A DNA stretch of 64,000 nucleotides from Chrysaora quinquecirrha (GCA_014526335.1 JACTAT010000040.1:9056920-9120919); one strand, 5' to 3'; numbered from the stretch's first letter, positions 32,106-48,200 are shown. The notes: generated by a model from the letters alone, not told the origin. Translations and numbers: made by a program.

Positions 32106-33272
32106 TAGGAACCTAATGAACAGTTCTAAGTAATCGGCCAGGAATCGACCAGTACTTAATTTTGAAGATAAAGCTATGTGGGTAACTCCATAGATACTCT
32201 AGGTGTAGAAAGAACATTTTTGTACGCTTTAAAGTTGTTTATATTCCTTAGAAAAGCAGTTAACTAATAGTTGTATTTATAATAAAGCTTGTAGTCCATT
32301 ACAATTTATAATGCTGTCGACGTTACTTTTAACATTATTTAATTTCATCAGCCTTTAATAAACCCTTGAATAAGGGTTTTGTAATATTCACCTCTCGTGG
32401 GTTTTTTAGTTTATTTACTTTTAAAGCAAATTTGCTTCTAATTGGTTGGAAATTTTGCGAATCGCATTCGAATGAGAACCATCCTCTCTTTTTTGTAATC
32501 ATACATTTGGAAACTTTTTCCTTGTGATTAATGACTTGACAATGCCCAACAAATTCAGACACACGTGAGCTTACCAAGCCCCATTTCGTTTATATAATGT
32601 TTCGGTTCTTAAATACAGAGACCAAATTTCTCTATTTATTTCTTCTTATAGATGCTTATGTTTGATTCCTATAATTTCAAACTAGTGAAACTGGGTTCTT
32701 GTGTTGCTTAAAGAATAACTTTTTTATATCTTAATTATATTTAAAACAATAATTAATGTGTAAGTTGTAATTAAAGAGGCTATCGCAACTGTCTTTAATT
32801 TTATATGGCCCTCGACCTCCCTCTTTTTCCAAGACTGATAGACTTGATTTCTTTTTTTTATTAAATTAATTTGTATTTCGTATTATTATAACTTTGTGAT
32901 TAGAAAATGTTGTAAATATTAGCTGATTTTAAATATTTGTAGTTTGTCTTGATATTTTAATAAGAGTATATTTTAATTAAGATGAAGATTAGAAAAAATA
33001 AGATGTGATATTTCTGAATCGAAGAAGTCTGTTTTTGCCTAAAACTTTCCTCACTTCCCATTTCCTGTTCTCATTTGCAGCAGGACAAGAGCTCCAAACA
33101 AAGCAAAATGTTTAAAGGGCCACCAAACCGAATACTATGATTTCCACAAATTTGACCATTTAGCAACGCTTTGGACTTTGGTACGATTTGGAACCCTGTC
33201 CTCTCAATCTCTATCAGATATGAAGAATAAAGGCTCTATTTAATTTGTTCATGCTTATTTACCTCTTTATTT
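32106..33272. other. AT-rich intergenic sequence
   Basis: No gene, SINE or inverted repeat recognised. An open minus-strand frame at 32335-32577 (80 codons) has no domain or splice support and I do not call it. It may include more decayed LINE. Confidence 0.5.
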
Positions 33273-36200
33273 ACCTTATTTACCCCCTAGAGGCTATTAT
33301 GGACATATTTGGAAGGATTTACGAAATATTTCTGAAGAATAAAGGGAGTTTTTCAAAGACCCTGATATTGGCCGATTTTTGGCCATTTGGCCACTTGCCT
33401 TTTTCGTGATTTTTTGGGTAAATTTCTTTCACTCAAATTGGACCCAATTTGATAGAAAAATACCATATTTACCACCTAGAGGCTATTCAGGGGGTATTTC
33501 AAGGATTTTCTATATATTTCAGAATAAAAAAGGGCAATTTCAAAACCCCAGATTTTGTCCAACTTCTTGCCATTTGGAAGGGCAATAGACTTGCTTTTTG
33601 GCGATTTTTGGTGTACATTTTTTTTTACACAAATTGCACCCAATTTGATGGGAAAACACCTTATTTACCCCCTAGAGGCTATTCAGGGGGTATTTCGAGG
33701 GAATTACTCAATATTTATGAAGAAAAAGGGGACTTTTAAAAACCCCTGATTTTAGCCAATTTTCGGCTATTTGGCAAGGCTATACACTTGCCCTTTTTGG
33801 TGATTTTTTGGGTGAATTCCTTTGACCCAAATTGGACCCAACTTGATAGAAAAACACCATATCTACCACCTAGAGGCTGTTCAGGGGGTATTTCGAAAGA
33901 TTTACTAGATATTTCTGAAGGAAAAAGGGACTTTTAAAGAACCCTGATTTTGGCCGATTGTCGGCCATTTGGCAAGGTTTATACACTTGCCTTTTGGAGA
34001 TTTTGGGGTACATTTTTTACACAAATTGCAACCAATTTGATAGAAAAACACCATATCTACCACCTAGAGGCTGTTCAGGGGGTATTTCGAAAGATTTACT
34101 AGATATTTCTGAAGGAAAAAGGGACTTTTAAAGAACCCTGATTTTGGCCGATTGTCGGCCATTTGGCAAGGTTTATACACTTGCCTTTCTGGAGATTTTT
34201 GGGGTACATTTTTTTTAAACAAATTGCAACCAATTTGATAGAAGAACACCATATCTACCACCTAGAGGCTGTTCAGGGGGTATTTCGAAAGATTTACTAG
34301 ATATTTGTGAAGGAAAAAGGGACTTTTAAAGAACCCTGATTTTGGCCGATTGTCGGCCAATTGGCAAGGCTATACACTTGCCTTTTTGGAGATTTTTGGG
34401 GTACATTTTTTTTTACACAAATTGCACCCAATTTGATGGAAAAACACCTCATTTACCCCGTAGAGGCTATTCAGGGGGTATTTGGAAGGATTTACTAAAT
34501 ATCTATGAACGAAAAAGGGACTTTTAAAAACACCTGATTTTGGCCGATTTTTGGCCATTTGGCAAGGCTATACACTTGCCTTTTTGGCGATTTCTTGGGT
34601 ACATTTTTTTTAAACAAATTGGACCCAAATTGATGGAAAAACACCTTATTTACCCCCCAGAGGCTATTCAGGGGGTATTTCGAAGGAATTACTAAATATT
34701 TATGAAGAAAAAAGGGACTTTTAAAAACCCCTGATTTTAGCCGATTTTCGGCTATTTGGCAAGGCTATACACTTGCCTTTTTGGTGATTTTTTGGGTGAA
34801 TTTCTTTGACCCAATTTAAACCCAACTTGATGGAAAAACACCATATTTGCCTGCTAGAGGCTGTTCAGGGGGTATTTCGAAGGATTTACTAGATATTTCT
34901 GAAGGAAGAAGGGACATTTACAAACCCTTGATTTTGGCCGATTTTCGGCCATTTGGCAAGGCACATATATACACTTGCCTTTTTGGAGATTTTTGGGGTA
35001 CATTATTTTTACACAAATTGCACCCAATTTGATGGAAAAACACCATATTTACCTGCTAGAGGCTGTTTAGGGGTATTTCGAAGGATTTACTAGATATTTG
35101 TGAAGGAAAAGGACTTTTAAAACCCTGATTTTAGCCGATTTTCGGCTATTTGGCAAGGCTATACACTTGCCTTTTTGGTGATATTTTGGGTGAATTTCTT
35201 TGACCCAAATTAGACCCAAATTGAAGGAAAAACACCATATTTACCTGCTAGAGGCTGTTCAGGGGGTATTTCGAAGGACTTACTAGATATTTCTGATGGA
35301 AAAAGAGACTTTTAAATACCCCTGATTTTGGCCGATTTTCGGCCATTTGGCAAGGCTATACACTTGCATTTTTGGCGATTTTTGGGTAAATTTTTTGGAC
35401 CCAAATTGGACCCATTTTGATAGAAAAATACCATATCTACCACCTAGAGGCTGTTCAGGGGATATTTCGAAAGATTTACTAGATATTTCTGAAGGAAAAA
35501 GGGACTTTTAAAGAACCCTGATTTTGGCCGATCGTCGGCCATTTGGCAAGGCTATACACTTGCCTTTCTGGAGATTTTTGGGGTGCATTTGTTTTTACAC
35601 AAATTCCACCCAATTTGATGGAAAAACACCTTATTTACCCCGTAGAGGCTATTCAGGGGGTATTTCGAGGGAATTACTCGATATTTATGAAGAAAAAGGG
35701 GACTTTTAAAAACCCCTGATTTTAGCCGATTTTCGGCTATTTGGCAAGGCTATACACTTGCCCTTTTTGGTGATTTTTTGGGTGAACTCCTTTGACCCAA
35801 ATTGGACCCAATTTGATAGAAAAACACCATATCTACCACCTAGAGGCTGTTCAGGGGGTATTTCGAAAGATTTACTAGATATTTCTGAAGGAAAAAGGGA
35901 CTTTCAAAGAACCCTGATTTTGGCCGATTGTCAGCCAATTGGCAAGGCTATACACTTGCCTTTTTGGAGATTTTTGGGGTACATTTTTTTTTACACAAAT
36001 TGCACCCAATTTGATGGAAAAACACCTTATTTACCCCGTAGAGGCTATTCAGGGGGTATTTGGAAGAATTTACTAAATATCTATAAACGAAAAACGGACT
36101 TTTAAAAACCCCTAGTTTTGGCCGATCTTCGGCCACTTGGCAAGGCTATACACTTGCCTTTTTGGCGATTTATTGAGTACATTTTTTTTAAACAAATTGG

Positions 36201-39200
36201 ACCCAAATTGATGGAAGAACACCATATTTACCTGCTAGAGGCTGTTCAGGGGGTACTTCGAAGGATTTACTAGACATTTCTGATGGTAAAAGAGACTTTA
36301 AAATACCCCTGATTTTGGCCGATTTTCGGCCACTTGGCAAGGCTATACACTTGCATTTTTGGCGATTTTTTGGGTACATTTTTTGGACCCAAATTGGACC
36401 CAATTTGATAGAAAAACACCATATCTACCACCTAGAGGCTGTTCAGGGGGTATTTCGAAAGATTTACTAGATATTTCTGAAGGAAAAAGGGACTTTTAAA
36501 GAACCCTGATTTTGGCCGATCGTCGGCCAATTGGCAAGGCTATACACTTGCCTTTCTGGAGATTTTGGGGTACATTTTTTTACACAAATTGCACCCAATT
36601 TGATGGAAAAACACCTTATTTACCCTCTAGAGGCTATTCAGGGGTATTTCGAAGGAATTACTCAATATTTATGAAGAAAAAGGACTTTTAAAACCCTGAT
36701 TTTGGCCGATTTTCGGCTATTTGGCAAGGCTATACACTTGGCCTTTTGGTGATTTTTGGGTGAATTCCTTTGACCCAGATTGGACTCAACTTGATAGAAA
36801 ACACCATATCTACCACCTAGAGGCTGTTCAGGGGTATTTCGAAAGATTTACTAGATATTTCTGAAGGAAAAAGGGACTTTTAAAGAACCCTGATTTTGGC
36901 CGATTGTCGGCCATTTGGCAAGGCTATACACTTGCCTTTTTGGAGATTTTTGGGGTACATTTTTTTACACAAATTGCAACCAATTTGATAGAAAAACACC
37001 ATATCTACCACCTAGAGGCTGTTCAGGGGGTATCTCGAAAGATTTACTAGATATTTGTGAAGGAAAAAGGGACTTTTAAAACCCTGATTTTGACCAATGG
37101 TCGACCAATTGGCAAGGCTATACACTTGCCTTTTTGGAGACTTTTGGGGTACATTTTTTTTTTACACAAATTGCACCCAATTTGACGGAAAAACACCTTA
37201 TTTACCCCGTAGAGGCTATTCAGGGGGTATTTGGATGGATTTACTAAATATCTATGAACGAAAAAGGGACTTTTAAAAACCCCTAATTTTGGCCGATTTT
37301 CGGCCACTTGGCAAGGCTATACACTTGCCTTTTTGGCGATTTCTTGGGTACACTTTTTTTAAACAAATTGGACCCAAATTGATGGAAAAACACCTTGTTT
37401 ACCCCCTAGAGGCTATTCAGGGGGTATTTCTAAGGAATTACTAAATATTTATGAAGAAAAAAGGGACTTTTAAAAACCCCTGATTTTAGCCGATTTTCGG
37501 CTATTTGGCAAGGCTATACACTTGCCTTTTGGTGATTTTTGGGTGAATTTCTTTGACCCAAATTAGACCCAAATTGATGGAAAAACACCATACTTACCTG
37601 CTAGAGGCTGTTCAGGGGGTATTTCGAAGGATTTACTAGATATTTCTGATGGAAAAAGAGACTTTTAAATACCCCTGATTTTGGCCGATTTTCGGCTATT
37701 TGGCAAGGCTATACACTTGCCTTTTTGGTGATTTTTTGGGTGAATTTCTTTGACCCAAATTAGACCCAAATTGATGGAAAAACACCATACTTACCTGCTA
37801 GAGGCTGTTCAGGGGGTATTTCGAAGGATTTACTAGATATTTCTAATGGAAAAGAGACTTTTAAAGACCCTGATTTTGGCCGATTTTCGGCTATTTGGCA
37901 AGGCTATACACTTGCCTTTTGGTGATTTTTGGGTGAATTTCTTTGACCCAAATTAGACCCAAATTGATGGAAAAACACCATACTTACCTGCTAGAGGCTG
38001 TTCAGGGGTATTTCGAAGGATTTACTAGATACTTCTGATGGAAAAAGAGACTTTAAATACCCTGATTTTGGCCGATTTTCGGCTATTTGGCAAGGCTATA
38101 CACTTGCCTTTTTGGTGATTTTTTGGGTGAATTTCTTTGACCCAAATTAGACCCAAATTGATGGAAAAACACCATACTTACCTGCTAGAGGCTGTTCAGG
38201 GGGTATTTCGAAGGATTTACTAGATATTTCTGATGGAAAAAGAGACTTTTAAAAACCCCTGATTTTAGCCGATTTTCGGCTATTTGGCAAGGCTATACAC
38301 TTGCCTTTTGGTGATTTTTGGGTGAATTTCTTTGACCCAAATTAGACCCAAATTGATGGAAAAACACCATACTTACCTGCTAGAGGCTGTTCAGGGGTAT
38401 TTCGAAGGATTTACTAGATATTTCTGATGGCAAAGAGACTTTTAAATACCCTGATTTTGGCCGATTTTCGGCCATTTGGCAAGGCTATACACTTGCGTTT
38501 TTGGTTATTTTTTGGGTAAATTTCTTTGACCCAAATTAGACCCAAATTGATGGAAAAACACCATACTTACCTGCTAGAGGCTGTTCAGGGGGTATTTCGA
38601 AGGATTTACTAGATATTTCTGATGGAAAAAGAGACTTTTAAAAACCCCTGATTTTAGCCGATTTTCGGCTATTTGGCAAGGCTATACACATGCCTTTTTG
38701 GTGATTTTTTGGGTGAATTTCTTTGACCCAAATTAGACCCAAATTGATGGAAAAACACCATACTTACCTGCTAGAGGCTGTTCAGGGGGTATTTCGAAGG
38801 ATTTACTAGATATTTCTGATGGCAAAAGAGACTTTTAAATACCCCTGATTTTGGCCGATTTTCGGCCATTTGGCAAGGCTATACACTTGCGTTTTTGGTT
38901 ATTTTTTGGGTAAATTTCTTTGACCCAAATTAGACCCAAATTGATGGAAAAACACCATACTTACCTGCTAGAGGCTGTTCAGGGGGTATTTCGAAGGATT
39001 TACTAGATATTTCTGATGGAAAAGAGACTTTTAAAGACCCTGATTTTGGCCGATTTTCGGCTATTTGGCAAGGCTATACACTTGCCTTTTGGTGATTTTT
39101 GGGTGAATTTCTTTGACCCAAATTAGACCCAAATTGATGGAAAAACACCATACTTACCTGCTAGAGGCTGTTCAGGGGTATTTCGAAGGATTTACTAGAT

Positions 39201-42200
39201 ATTTCTGATGGAAAAGAGACTTTTAAAGACCCCTGATTTTGGCCGATTTTCGGCTATTTGGCAAGGCTATACAATTGCCTTTTTGGTGATTTTTTGGGTG
39301 AATTTCTTTGACCCAAATTAGACCCAAATTGATGGAAAAACACCATACTTACCTGCTAGAGGCTGTTCAGGGGGTATTTCGAAGGATTTACTAGATATTT
39401 CTGATGGCAAAAGAGACTTTTAAATACCCCTGACTTTGGCCGATTTTACCTGCTAGAGGCTGTTCAGGGGGTATTTCGAAGGATTTACTAGATATTTCTG
39501 ATGGAAAAAGAGACTTTTAAAGACCCCTGATTTTGGCCGATTTTCGGCTATTTGGCAAGGCTATACACTTGCATTTTTGGCGATTTTTTTGGGTAAATTT
39601 TTTGGACCCAAATTGGACCCAATTTGATAGAAAAACACCATATCTACTTCCTAGAGGCTGTTCAGGGGGTATTTCGAAAGATTTACTAGATATTTCTGAA
39701 GGAAAAGGGGACTTTTAAAGAACCCTGATTTTGGCCTATTGTCGGCCAACTGGCAAGGCTATACACTTGCCTTTTGGAGATTTTGGGGTACATTTTTTCT
39801 ACACAAATTGCACCCAATTTGATGAAAAACACCTTATTTACCCGTAGAGGCTATTCAGGGGTATTTGGAAGGATTTACTAAATATCTATGAACGAAAAGG
39901 ACTTTTAAAACCCCTAATTTTGGCCGATTTTCGGCCACTTGGCAAGGCTATACACTTGCCTTTTTGGCGATTTCTTGGGGACACTTTTTTAAACAAATTG
40001 GACCCAAATTGATGGAAAAACACCTTATTTACCCCCTAGAGGCTATTCAGGGGGTATTTCGAAGGAATTACTAAATATTTATGAAGAAAAAAGGGACTTT
40101 TAAAAACCCCTGATTTTAGCCGATTCTCGGCTATTTGGCAAGGCTATACACTTGCCTTTTTGGTGATTTTTTGGGCAAATTTCTTTGACCCAAAATTAGA
40201 CCCAATTTTTATAGAAAAAAAACCATATTTACCACCTAGAGGCTGTTCAGGGGGTATTTCGAAGGATTTACTAGATATTTCTGAAGAATAAAGGGACTTT
40301 TAAATACCCCAGATTTTGGCCGATTTTGGCCATTTGGCAAGGCTATAGACGTGCCTTTTTAGTGATTTTTTTTTGGTAAATTTCTTTGACCCAAATTGGA
40401 CCCAATTTGATAGAAAAACACCTTATTTACCACCTAGAGGCTGTTCAGGGGGTATTTGGAAGCATTTACTAGATGTTTCTGAAGGAAAAAGGGACTTTTA
40501 AAAACCCCTGATTTTAGCCGATTTCCGGCCATTTGGCAAGGCTATAGACTTGCCTTTTTGGTGATTTTTTAGGAAAATTTCTTTGACCCAAATTGGACCC
40601 AATTTGATAGAAAACACCTTATTTACCACCTAGAGGCTGTTCAGGGGTATTTCGAAGGATTTACTAGATATTTCTGAAGAAAAGGGACTTTTAAAGAACC
40701 CTGATTTTGGCCGATTGTCGGCCATTTGGCAAGGTTTATACACTTGCCTTTTTGGAGATTTTTGGGGTAAATTTTTTTTTTCACAAATTGCACCCAATTT
40801 GATGGAAAAACACCTTATTTACCCCGTAGAGGCTATTCAGGGGGTATTTGGATGGATTTACTAAATATCTATGAACGAAAAAGGGACTTTTAAAAACCCC
40901 TAATTTTGGCCGATTTTCGGCCACTTGGCAAGGCTATACACTTGCCTTTTGGCATTCTTGGGTACACTTTTTTTAAACAAATTGGACCCAAATTGATGGA
41001 AAAACACCTTGTTTACCCCCTAGAGGCTATTCAGGGGGTATTTCGAAGGAATAATTAGATATTTCTGATGGAAAAAGAGACTTTTAAAGACCCCTGATTT
41101 TGGCCGATTTTCGGCTATTTGGCAAGGCTATACACTTGCCTTTTTGGTGATTTTTTGGGTACACTTTTTTTAAACAAATTGGACCCAAATTGATGGAAAA
41201 ACACCATATCTACCACCTAGAGGCTGTTCAGGGGGTATCTCGAAAGATTTACTAGATATTTGTGAAGGAAAAAGGGACTTTTAAAGAACCCTGATTTTCG
41301 CCGATTGTCGACCAATTGGCAAGGCTATACACTTGCCTTTTGGAGATTTTTGGGGTACATTTTTTTACACAAATTGCACCCAATTTGATGGAAAAACACC
41401 TTATTTACCCCGTAGAGGCTATTCAGGGGGTATTTGGATGGATTTACTAAATATCTATGAACGAAAAAGGGACTTTTAAAAACCCCTAATTTTGGCCGAT
41501 TTTCGGCCACTTGGCAAGGCTATACACTTGCCTTTTTGGCGATTTCTTGGGTACACTTTTTTTAAACAAATTGGACCCAAATTGATGGAAAAACACCTTG
41601 TTTACCCCCTAGAGGCTATTCAGGGGGTATTTCGAAGGAATTACTAAATATTTATGAAGAAAAAAGGGACTTTTAAAAACCCCTGATTTTAGCCGATTTT
41701 CGGCTATTTGGCCAAACTATACACTTGCCTTTTTGGTGATTTTTTGGGTGAATTTCTTTGACCCAAATTAGACCCAAATTGATGGAAAAACACCATACTT
41801 ACCTGCTAGAGGCTGTTCAGGGGGTATTTCGAAGGATTTACTAGATATTTCTGATGGAAAAAGAGACTTTTAAAGACCCCTGATTTTGGCCGATTTTCGG
41901 CTATTTGGCAAGGCTATACACTTGCCTTTTTGGTGATTTTTTGGGTGAATTTCTTTGACCCAAATTAGACCCAAATTGATGAAAAAACACCATACTTACC
42001 TGCTAGAGGCTGTTCAGGGGGTATTTCGAAGGATTTACTAGATATTTCTGATGGAAAAAGAGACTTTTAAAGACCCCTGATTTTGGCCGATTTTCGGCTA
42101 TTTGGCAAGGCTATACACTTGCCTTTTTGGTGATTTTTTGGGTGAATTTCTTTGACCCAAATTAGACCCAAATTGATGGAAAAACACCATACTTACCTGC

Positions 42201-45200
42201 TAGAGGCTGTTCAGGGGGTATTTCGAAGCATTTACTAAATATTTCTGATGGCAAAAGAGACTTTTAAATACCCCTGATTTTGGCCGATTTTCGGCCATTT
42301 GGCAAGGCTATACACTTGCGTTTTTGGTTATTTTTTGGGTAAATTTCTTTGACCCAAATTAGACCCAAATTGATGGAAAAACACCATACTTACCTGCTAG
42401 AGGCTGTTCAGGGGGTATTTCGAAGGATTTACTAGATATTTCTGATGGAAAAAGAGACTTTTAAAGACCCCTGATTTTGGCCGATTTTCGGCTATTTGGC
42501 AAGGCTATACACTTGCCTTTTTGGTGATTTTTTGGGTGAATTTCTTTGACCCAAATTAGAACCAAATTGATGGAAAAACACCATACTTACCTGCTAGAGG
42601 CTGTTCAGGGGGTATTTCGAAGCATTTACTAAATATTTCTGATGGAAGAAGGGACTTTTAAATACCCCTGATTTTGGCCGATTTTCGGCCATTTGGCAAG
42701 GCCATACACTTGCATTTTTGGCGATTTTTTTGGGTAAATTTTTTGGACCCAAATTGGACCCAATTTGATAGAAAAACACCATATCTACTTCCTAGAGGCT
42801 GTTCAGGGGGTATTTCGAAAGATTTACTAGATATTTCTGAAGGAAAAGGGGACTTTTAAAGAACCCTGATTTTGGCCTATTGTCGGCCAACTGGCAAGGC
42901 TATACACTTGCCTTTTTGGAGATTTTTGGGGTACATTTTTTTCTACACAAGTTGCACCCAATTTGATGAAAAAACACCTTATTTACCCCGTAGAGGCTAT
43001 TCAGGGGGTATTTGGATGGATTTACTAAATATCTATGAACGAAAAAGGGACTTTTAAAAACCCCTAATTTTGGCCGATTTTCGGCCACTTGGCAAGGCTA
43101 TACACTTGCCTTTTGGCGATTTCTTGGGTACACTTTTTTAAACAAATTGGACCCAAATTGATGGAAAAACACCTTGTTTACCCCTAGAGGCTATTCAGGG
43201 GTATTTCGAAGAATTACTAAATATTTATGAAGAAAAAGGACTTTTAAAACCCTGATTTTAGCCGATTTTCGGCTATTTGGCAAACTATACACTTGCCTTT
43301 TGGTGATTTTTGGGTGAATTTCTTTGACCCAAATTAGACCCAAATTGATGGAAAAACACCATACTTACCTGCTAGAGGCTGTTCAGGGGTATTTCGAAGG
43401 ATTTACTAGATATTTCTGATGGAAAAAGAGACTTTTAAAGACCCTGATTTTGGCCGATTTTCGGCTATTTGGCAAGGCTATACACTTGCCTTTTGGTGAT
43501 TTTTGGGTACACTTTTTAAACAAATTGGACCCAAATTGATGGAAAAACACCATATCTACCACCTAGAGGCTGTTCAGGGGTATCTCGAAAGATTTACTAG
43601 ATATTTGTGAAGGAAAAAGGACTTTTAAAGAACCCTGATTTTGGCCGATTGTCGACCAATTGGCAAGGCTATACACTTGCCTTTTGGAGATTTTTGGGGT
43701 ACATTTTTTTACAAAATTGCACCCAATTCGATGGAAAAACACCTTATTTACCCCGTAGAGGCTATTCAGGGGTATTTGGATGGATTTACTAAATATCTAT
43801 GAACGAAAAGGGACTTTTAAAACCCTAATTTTGGCCGATTTTCGGCCACTTGGCAAACTATACACTTGCCTTTTGGCGATTTCTTGGGTGAATTTCTTTG
43901 ACCCAAATTAGACCCAAATTGATGGAAAAACACCATACTTACCTGCTAGAGGCTGTTCAGGGGTATTTCGAAGGATTTACTAGATATTTCTGATGGAAAA
44001 AGAGACTTTTAAAGACCCTGATTTTGGCCGATTTTCGGCTATTTGGCAAGGCTATACACTTGCCTTTTGGTGATTTTTGGGTGAATTTCTTTGACCCAAA
44101 TTAGACCCAAATTGATGAAAAACACCATACTTACCTGCTAGAGGCTGTTCAGGGGTATTTCGTAGGATTTACTAGATATTTCTGATGGAAAAGAGACTTT
44201 TAAAGACCCTGATTTTGGCCGATTTTCGGCTATTTGGCAAGGCTATACACTTGCCTTTTGGTGATTTTTTGGGTGAATTTCTTTGACCCAAATTAGACCC
44301 AAATTGATGGAAAAACACCATACTTACCTGCTAGAGGCTGTTCAGGGGGTATTTCGAAGGATTTACTAGATATTTCTGATGGAAAAAGAGACTTTTAAAG
44401 ACCCCTGATTTTGGCCGATTTTCGGCTATTTGGCAAGGCTATACACTTGCGTTTTTGGTTATTTTTTGGGTAAATTTCTTTGACCCAAATTAGACCCAAT
44501 TTAATAGAAAAACACCATATTTACCACATAGAGGCTGTTCAGGGGGTATTTTGAAGGATTTACGAAATATTTCTGAAAGAAAAAGGGACTTTTAAATACC
44601 CCTGATTTTGGCCGATTCTCGGCCATTTGGCAAGGCTATACACTTGCCTTTTTGGCGATTTTTTGGAAAAATTTCTTTGACCCAAATTGGACCCAATTTG
44701 ATAGAAAAACACCTTATTTACCACCTAATGGCTGTTCAGGGGGTATTTGGAAGCATTTACTAGATACTTCTGAAGGAAAAAGGTACTTTTAAAACCCTGA
44801 TTTTAGCCGATTTCCGGCCATTTGGCAAGGCTATAGACTTGCCTTTTTGGTGATTTTTTAGGAAAATTTCTTTGACCCAAATTGGACCCAATTTGATAGA
44901 AAAACACCTTATTTACCACCTAGAGGCTGTTCAGGGGGTATTTCGAAGTATTTACTAGATATTTCTGAAGAATAAACCGACTTTTTAAATACCCCAGATT
45001 TTAGCCGGTTTTGGCCATTTGGCAAGGCTATAGACTTGCCTTTTGGTGGTTTTTTGGTAAATTTCTTTGACCCAAATTTGACCCAGTTTGATAGAAAAAC
45101 ACCATATTTAACACCTAGAGGCTGTTCAGGGGGGTATTTGGAAGCATTTACTAGATATTTCTGAAGGAAAAAGGGACTTTTAAAAACCCCTTATTTTGGC

Positions 45201-48200
45201 TGATTTTCGGCCATTAGGAAAGGCCATACACTTGCCTTTTAGGCGATTTTTGGGGTAAATTTTTCTGACCCAGATTGTACCCAATTTGATAGAAAACACC
45301 TTATTTACCCCTTAGAGGCTATTCCGGGGTATTTTGAAGGATTTACTAAATATTTATGAGTGAAAAAGGACTTTTAAAACCTTTTATTTTGGCCGATTTT
45401 CGGCCATTTGGCAAACTATACACTTGCCTTTTGGTGATTTTAGGGTAAATTTTTCTGACCCAGATTGGACACAATTTGATAGAAAAACACCTTATTTACC
45501 CATTAGAGGCTATTCAGGGGGTATTTTGAAGGATTTACTAAATATTTATGAGAGAAAAAGGGACTTTTAAAAACCCCTTTATTTTGGCCGATTTTGGGCC
45601 ATTTAGCAAGGCTATAGACTTGCCTTTTTGGCTATTTTTGGTGTACATTTTTTTACACACGTTGGACCCAATTTCATGGAAAAAAACCTTATTTACCCCC
45701 TAAAAGCTATTCAGGGGGTATTTCGAAGGATTTAAAAAATATTTATGAAGAAAAAGGGACTTTTAAAAACCCCTATTTTTGGCCGATTTTCGGCCTTTTG
45801 GCAAGGCTATAGACTTGCCTTTTGGCGATTTTTGGTGTACATTTTTTACACAAATTGGACTCAATTTGATGGAAAAAACCTATTTTACCCCATAGAGGCT
45901 ATTCAGGGGTTATTTTGAAGGATTTTCTAAACATTTATGAAGAAAAAGGGACTTCTAAAAACCCCTGATATTGGCTGATTTTCGGCCATTTGGCAAGGCT
46001 ATACACTTGCCGATTTTTGGGGTAAATTTGTCTTACCCAGATTGGACCCAATTTGATAGAAAAACACCTTATTTATCCCTTAGAGGCTATTCAGGGGGTA
46101 TTTTGAAGGATTTACTAAATATTTATGAGTGAAAAAGGGACTTTTAAAAACCTTTTATTTTGGCCGATTTTCGGCCATTTGGCAAGGCTATACACTTGCC
46201 TTTTTGGCGATTTTTGGGGTAAATTTTTCTGACCCAGATTAGACCCAATTTGATAGAAAAACACCTTATTTACCCCTTACAGGCTATTCAGGGGTTATTT
46301 GGAAGGATTTACTAAATATTTATGAAGAAAAAGAGTTTTCTAAAAACCCCTTATTTTGGCTGTTTTCGGCCATTTGCCAAGGCTATACACTTGCCTTTTT
46401 GGCGATTTTTGGGGTAAATTTTTCTGACCCAGATTGGACCCAATTTGATAGAAAAACAACTTATTTACTCTTTACAGGCTATTCAGGGGGTATTTTGAAG
46501 GATTTACTAAATATTTATAAGTAAAAAATGGACTTTTAAAAACCCCTTATTTTGGCCGATTTTCGGCCATTTGGCAAGGCTATACACTTACCTTTTTGGC
46601 GAATTTTGGGGTAAATTTTTCTGACCCAGATTGGACCCAATTTGCTAGAAAAACGCCTTTTTTACCCCTTACAGGCTATTCAGGGTTTATTTGGAAGGAT
46701 TTACTAAATATTTACGAAGAAAAAGAGACTTTTAAAAACCCCTTATTTTGGCTGATTTTCGGCCATTTGACAAGGCTATACACTTGCCTTTTTGGCGATA
46801 TTTGGGGTAAATTTTTCTGACCCAGATTGGACCCAATTTGATAGAAGAACACCTTATTTACCCCTTAGAGGCTATTTAGGGGGTATTTTGAAGGATTTAC
46901 TAAATATGTCTGAAGGAAAAAGGGACTTTTAAAACCCCTTATTTTGGCCGATTTTCGGCCATTTGGCAAGGCTATACACTTGCCTTTTTGACGATTTTTG
47001 AGGTAAATTTTTCTGACCCAGATTGGACCAAATTTGATAGAAAAACACCTTATTTACCCCTTAGAGGCTATTCACGTGGTATTTTGAAGCATTTACTAAA
47101 TATTTATGAAGGATAAAGGGACTTTTAAAAGCCCTTTATTTTGACCGATTTTCCGCCATTTGGCAAGGCTATACACTTGCCTTTTTGACTATTTTTGAGG
47201 TAAATTTTTCTGACCCAGATTGGACCAAATTTGATAGAAAACACCTTATTTACTCCTTACAGGCTATTCAGGGGGTATTTTGAAGGATTTACTAAATATT
47301 TATGAGAGAAAAGGGGACTTTTAAAAACCCCTTTATTTTGACCGATTTTGGGCCATTTAGCAAGCCTATACACTTGCCTTTTTGGCTATTTTTGGTGTAC
47401 ATTTTTTTTACACAAATTGGACCCAATTTGATGGAAAAAACCTTATTTACCCCCTAGTAGCTATTCAGGGGGTATTTTGAAGGATTTACTAAATATTTAT
47501 GAGGGAAAAAGGACTTTTAGAAACCCCTTATTTTGGCCGATTTTTGCAACTTGGCAGCGCTATACACTTGCCTTTTGGGTGATTTTTGGGTAAATTTTTC
47601 TGACCCAAAATGGACTCAATTTGATAGAGAAACACCTTATTTACCATATATATCAGAGGAAAAAAGGGCAATTTCAAAACCCCTGATTTTGTCCGATTTT
47701 TTGCCATTTGGCAAGGCTACTGACTTGCCTTTTTGGCGATTTTTGGTGTACATTTTTTTTACACAAATTGGACCCAATTTGAAAAAAAAACACCCTATTT
47801 ACCCACTAGAGACTATTCAGGGGGTATTTGGAAGGATTTACTAAATATTTGTGAAGAAAAAGGGACTTTTAAAAACCCCTTATTTTGGCCGATTTTTTGC
47901 AGCTTGGCAGCGCTATACACTTGCCTTTTGGGTGATTTTTTGGGTAAATTTTTCTGACCCAAAATGGACTCAATTTGATAGAGAAACACCTTATTTACCA
48001 TATATATCAGAGGAAAAAAGGGCAATTTCAAAACCCCTGATTTTGTCCGATTTTTTGCCATTTGGCAAGGCTACTGACTTGCCTTTTGGCGATTTTTGGT
48101 GTACATTTTTTTACACAAATTGGACCCAATTTGAAAAAAAACACCCTATTTACCCACTAGAGACTATTCAGGGGTATTTGGAAGGATTTACTAAATATTT

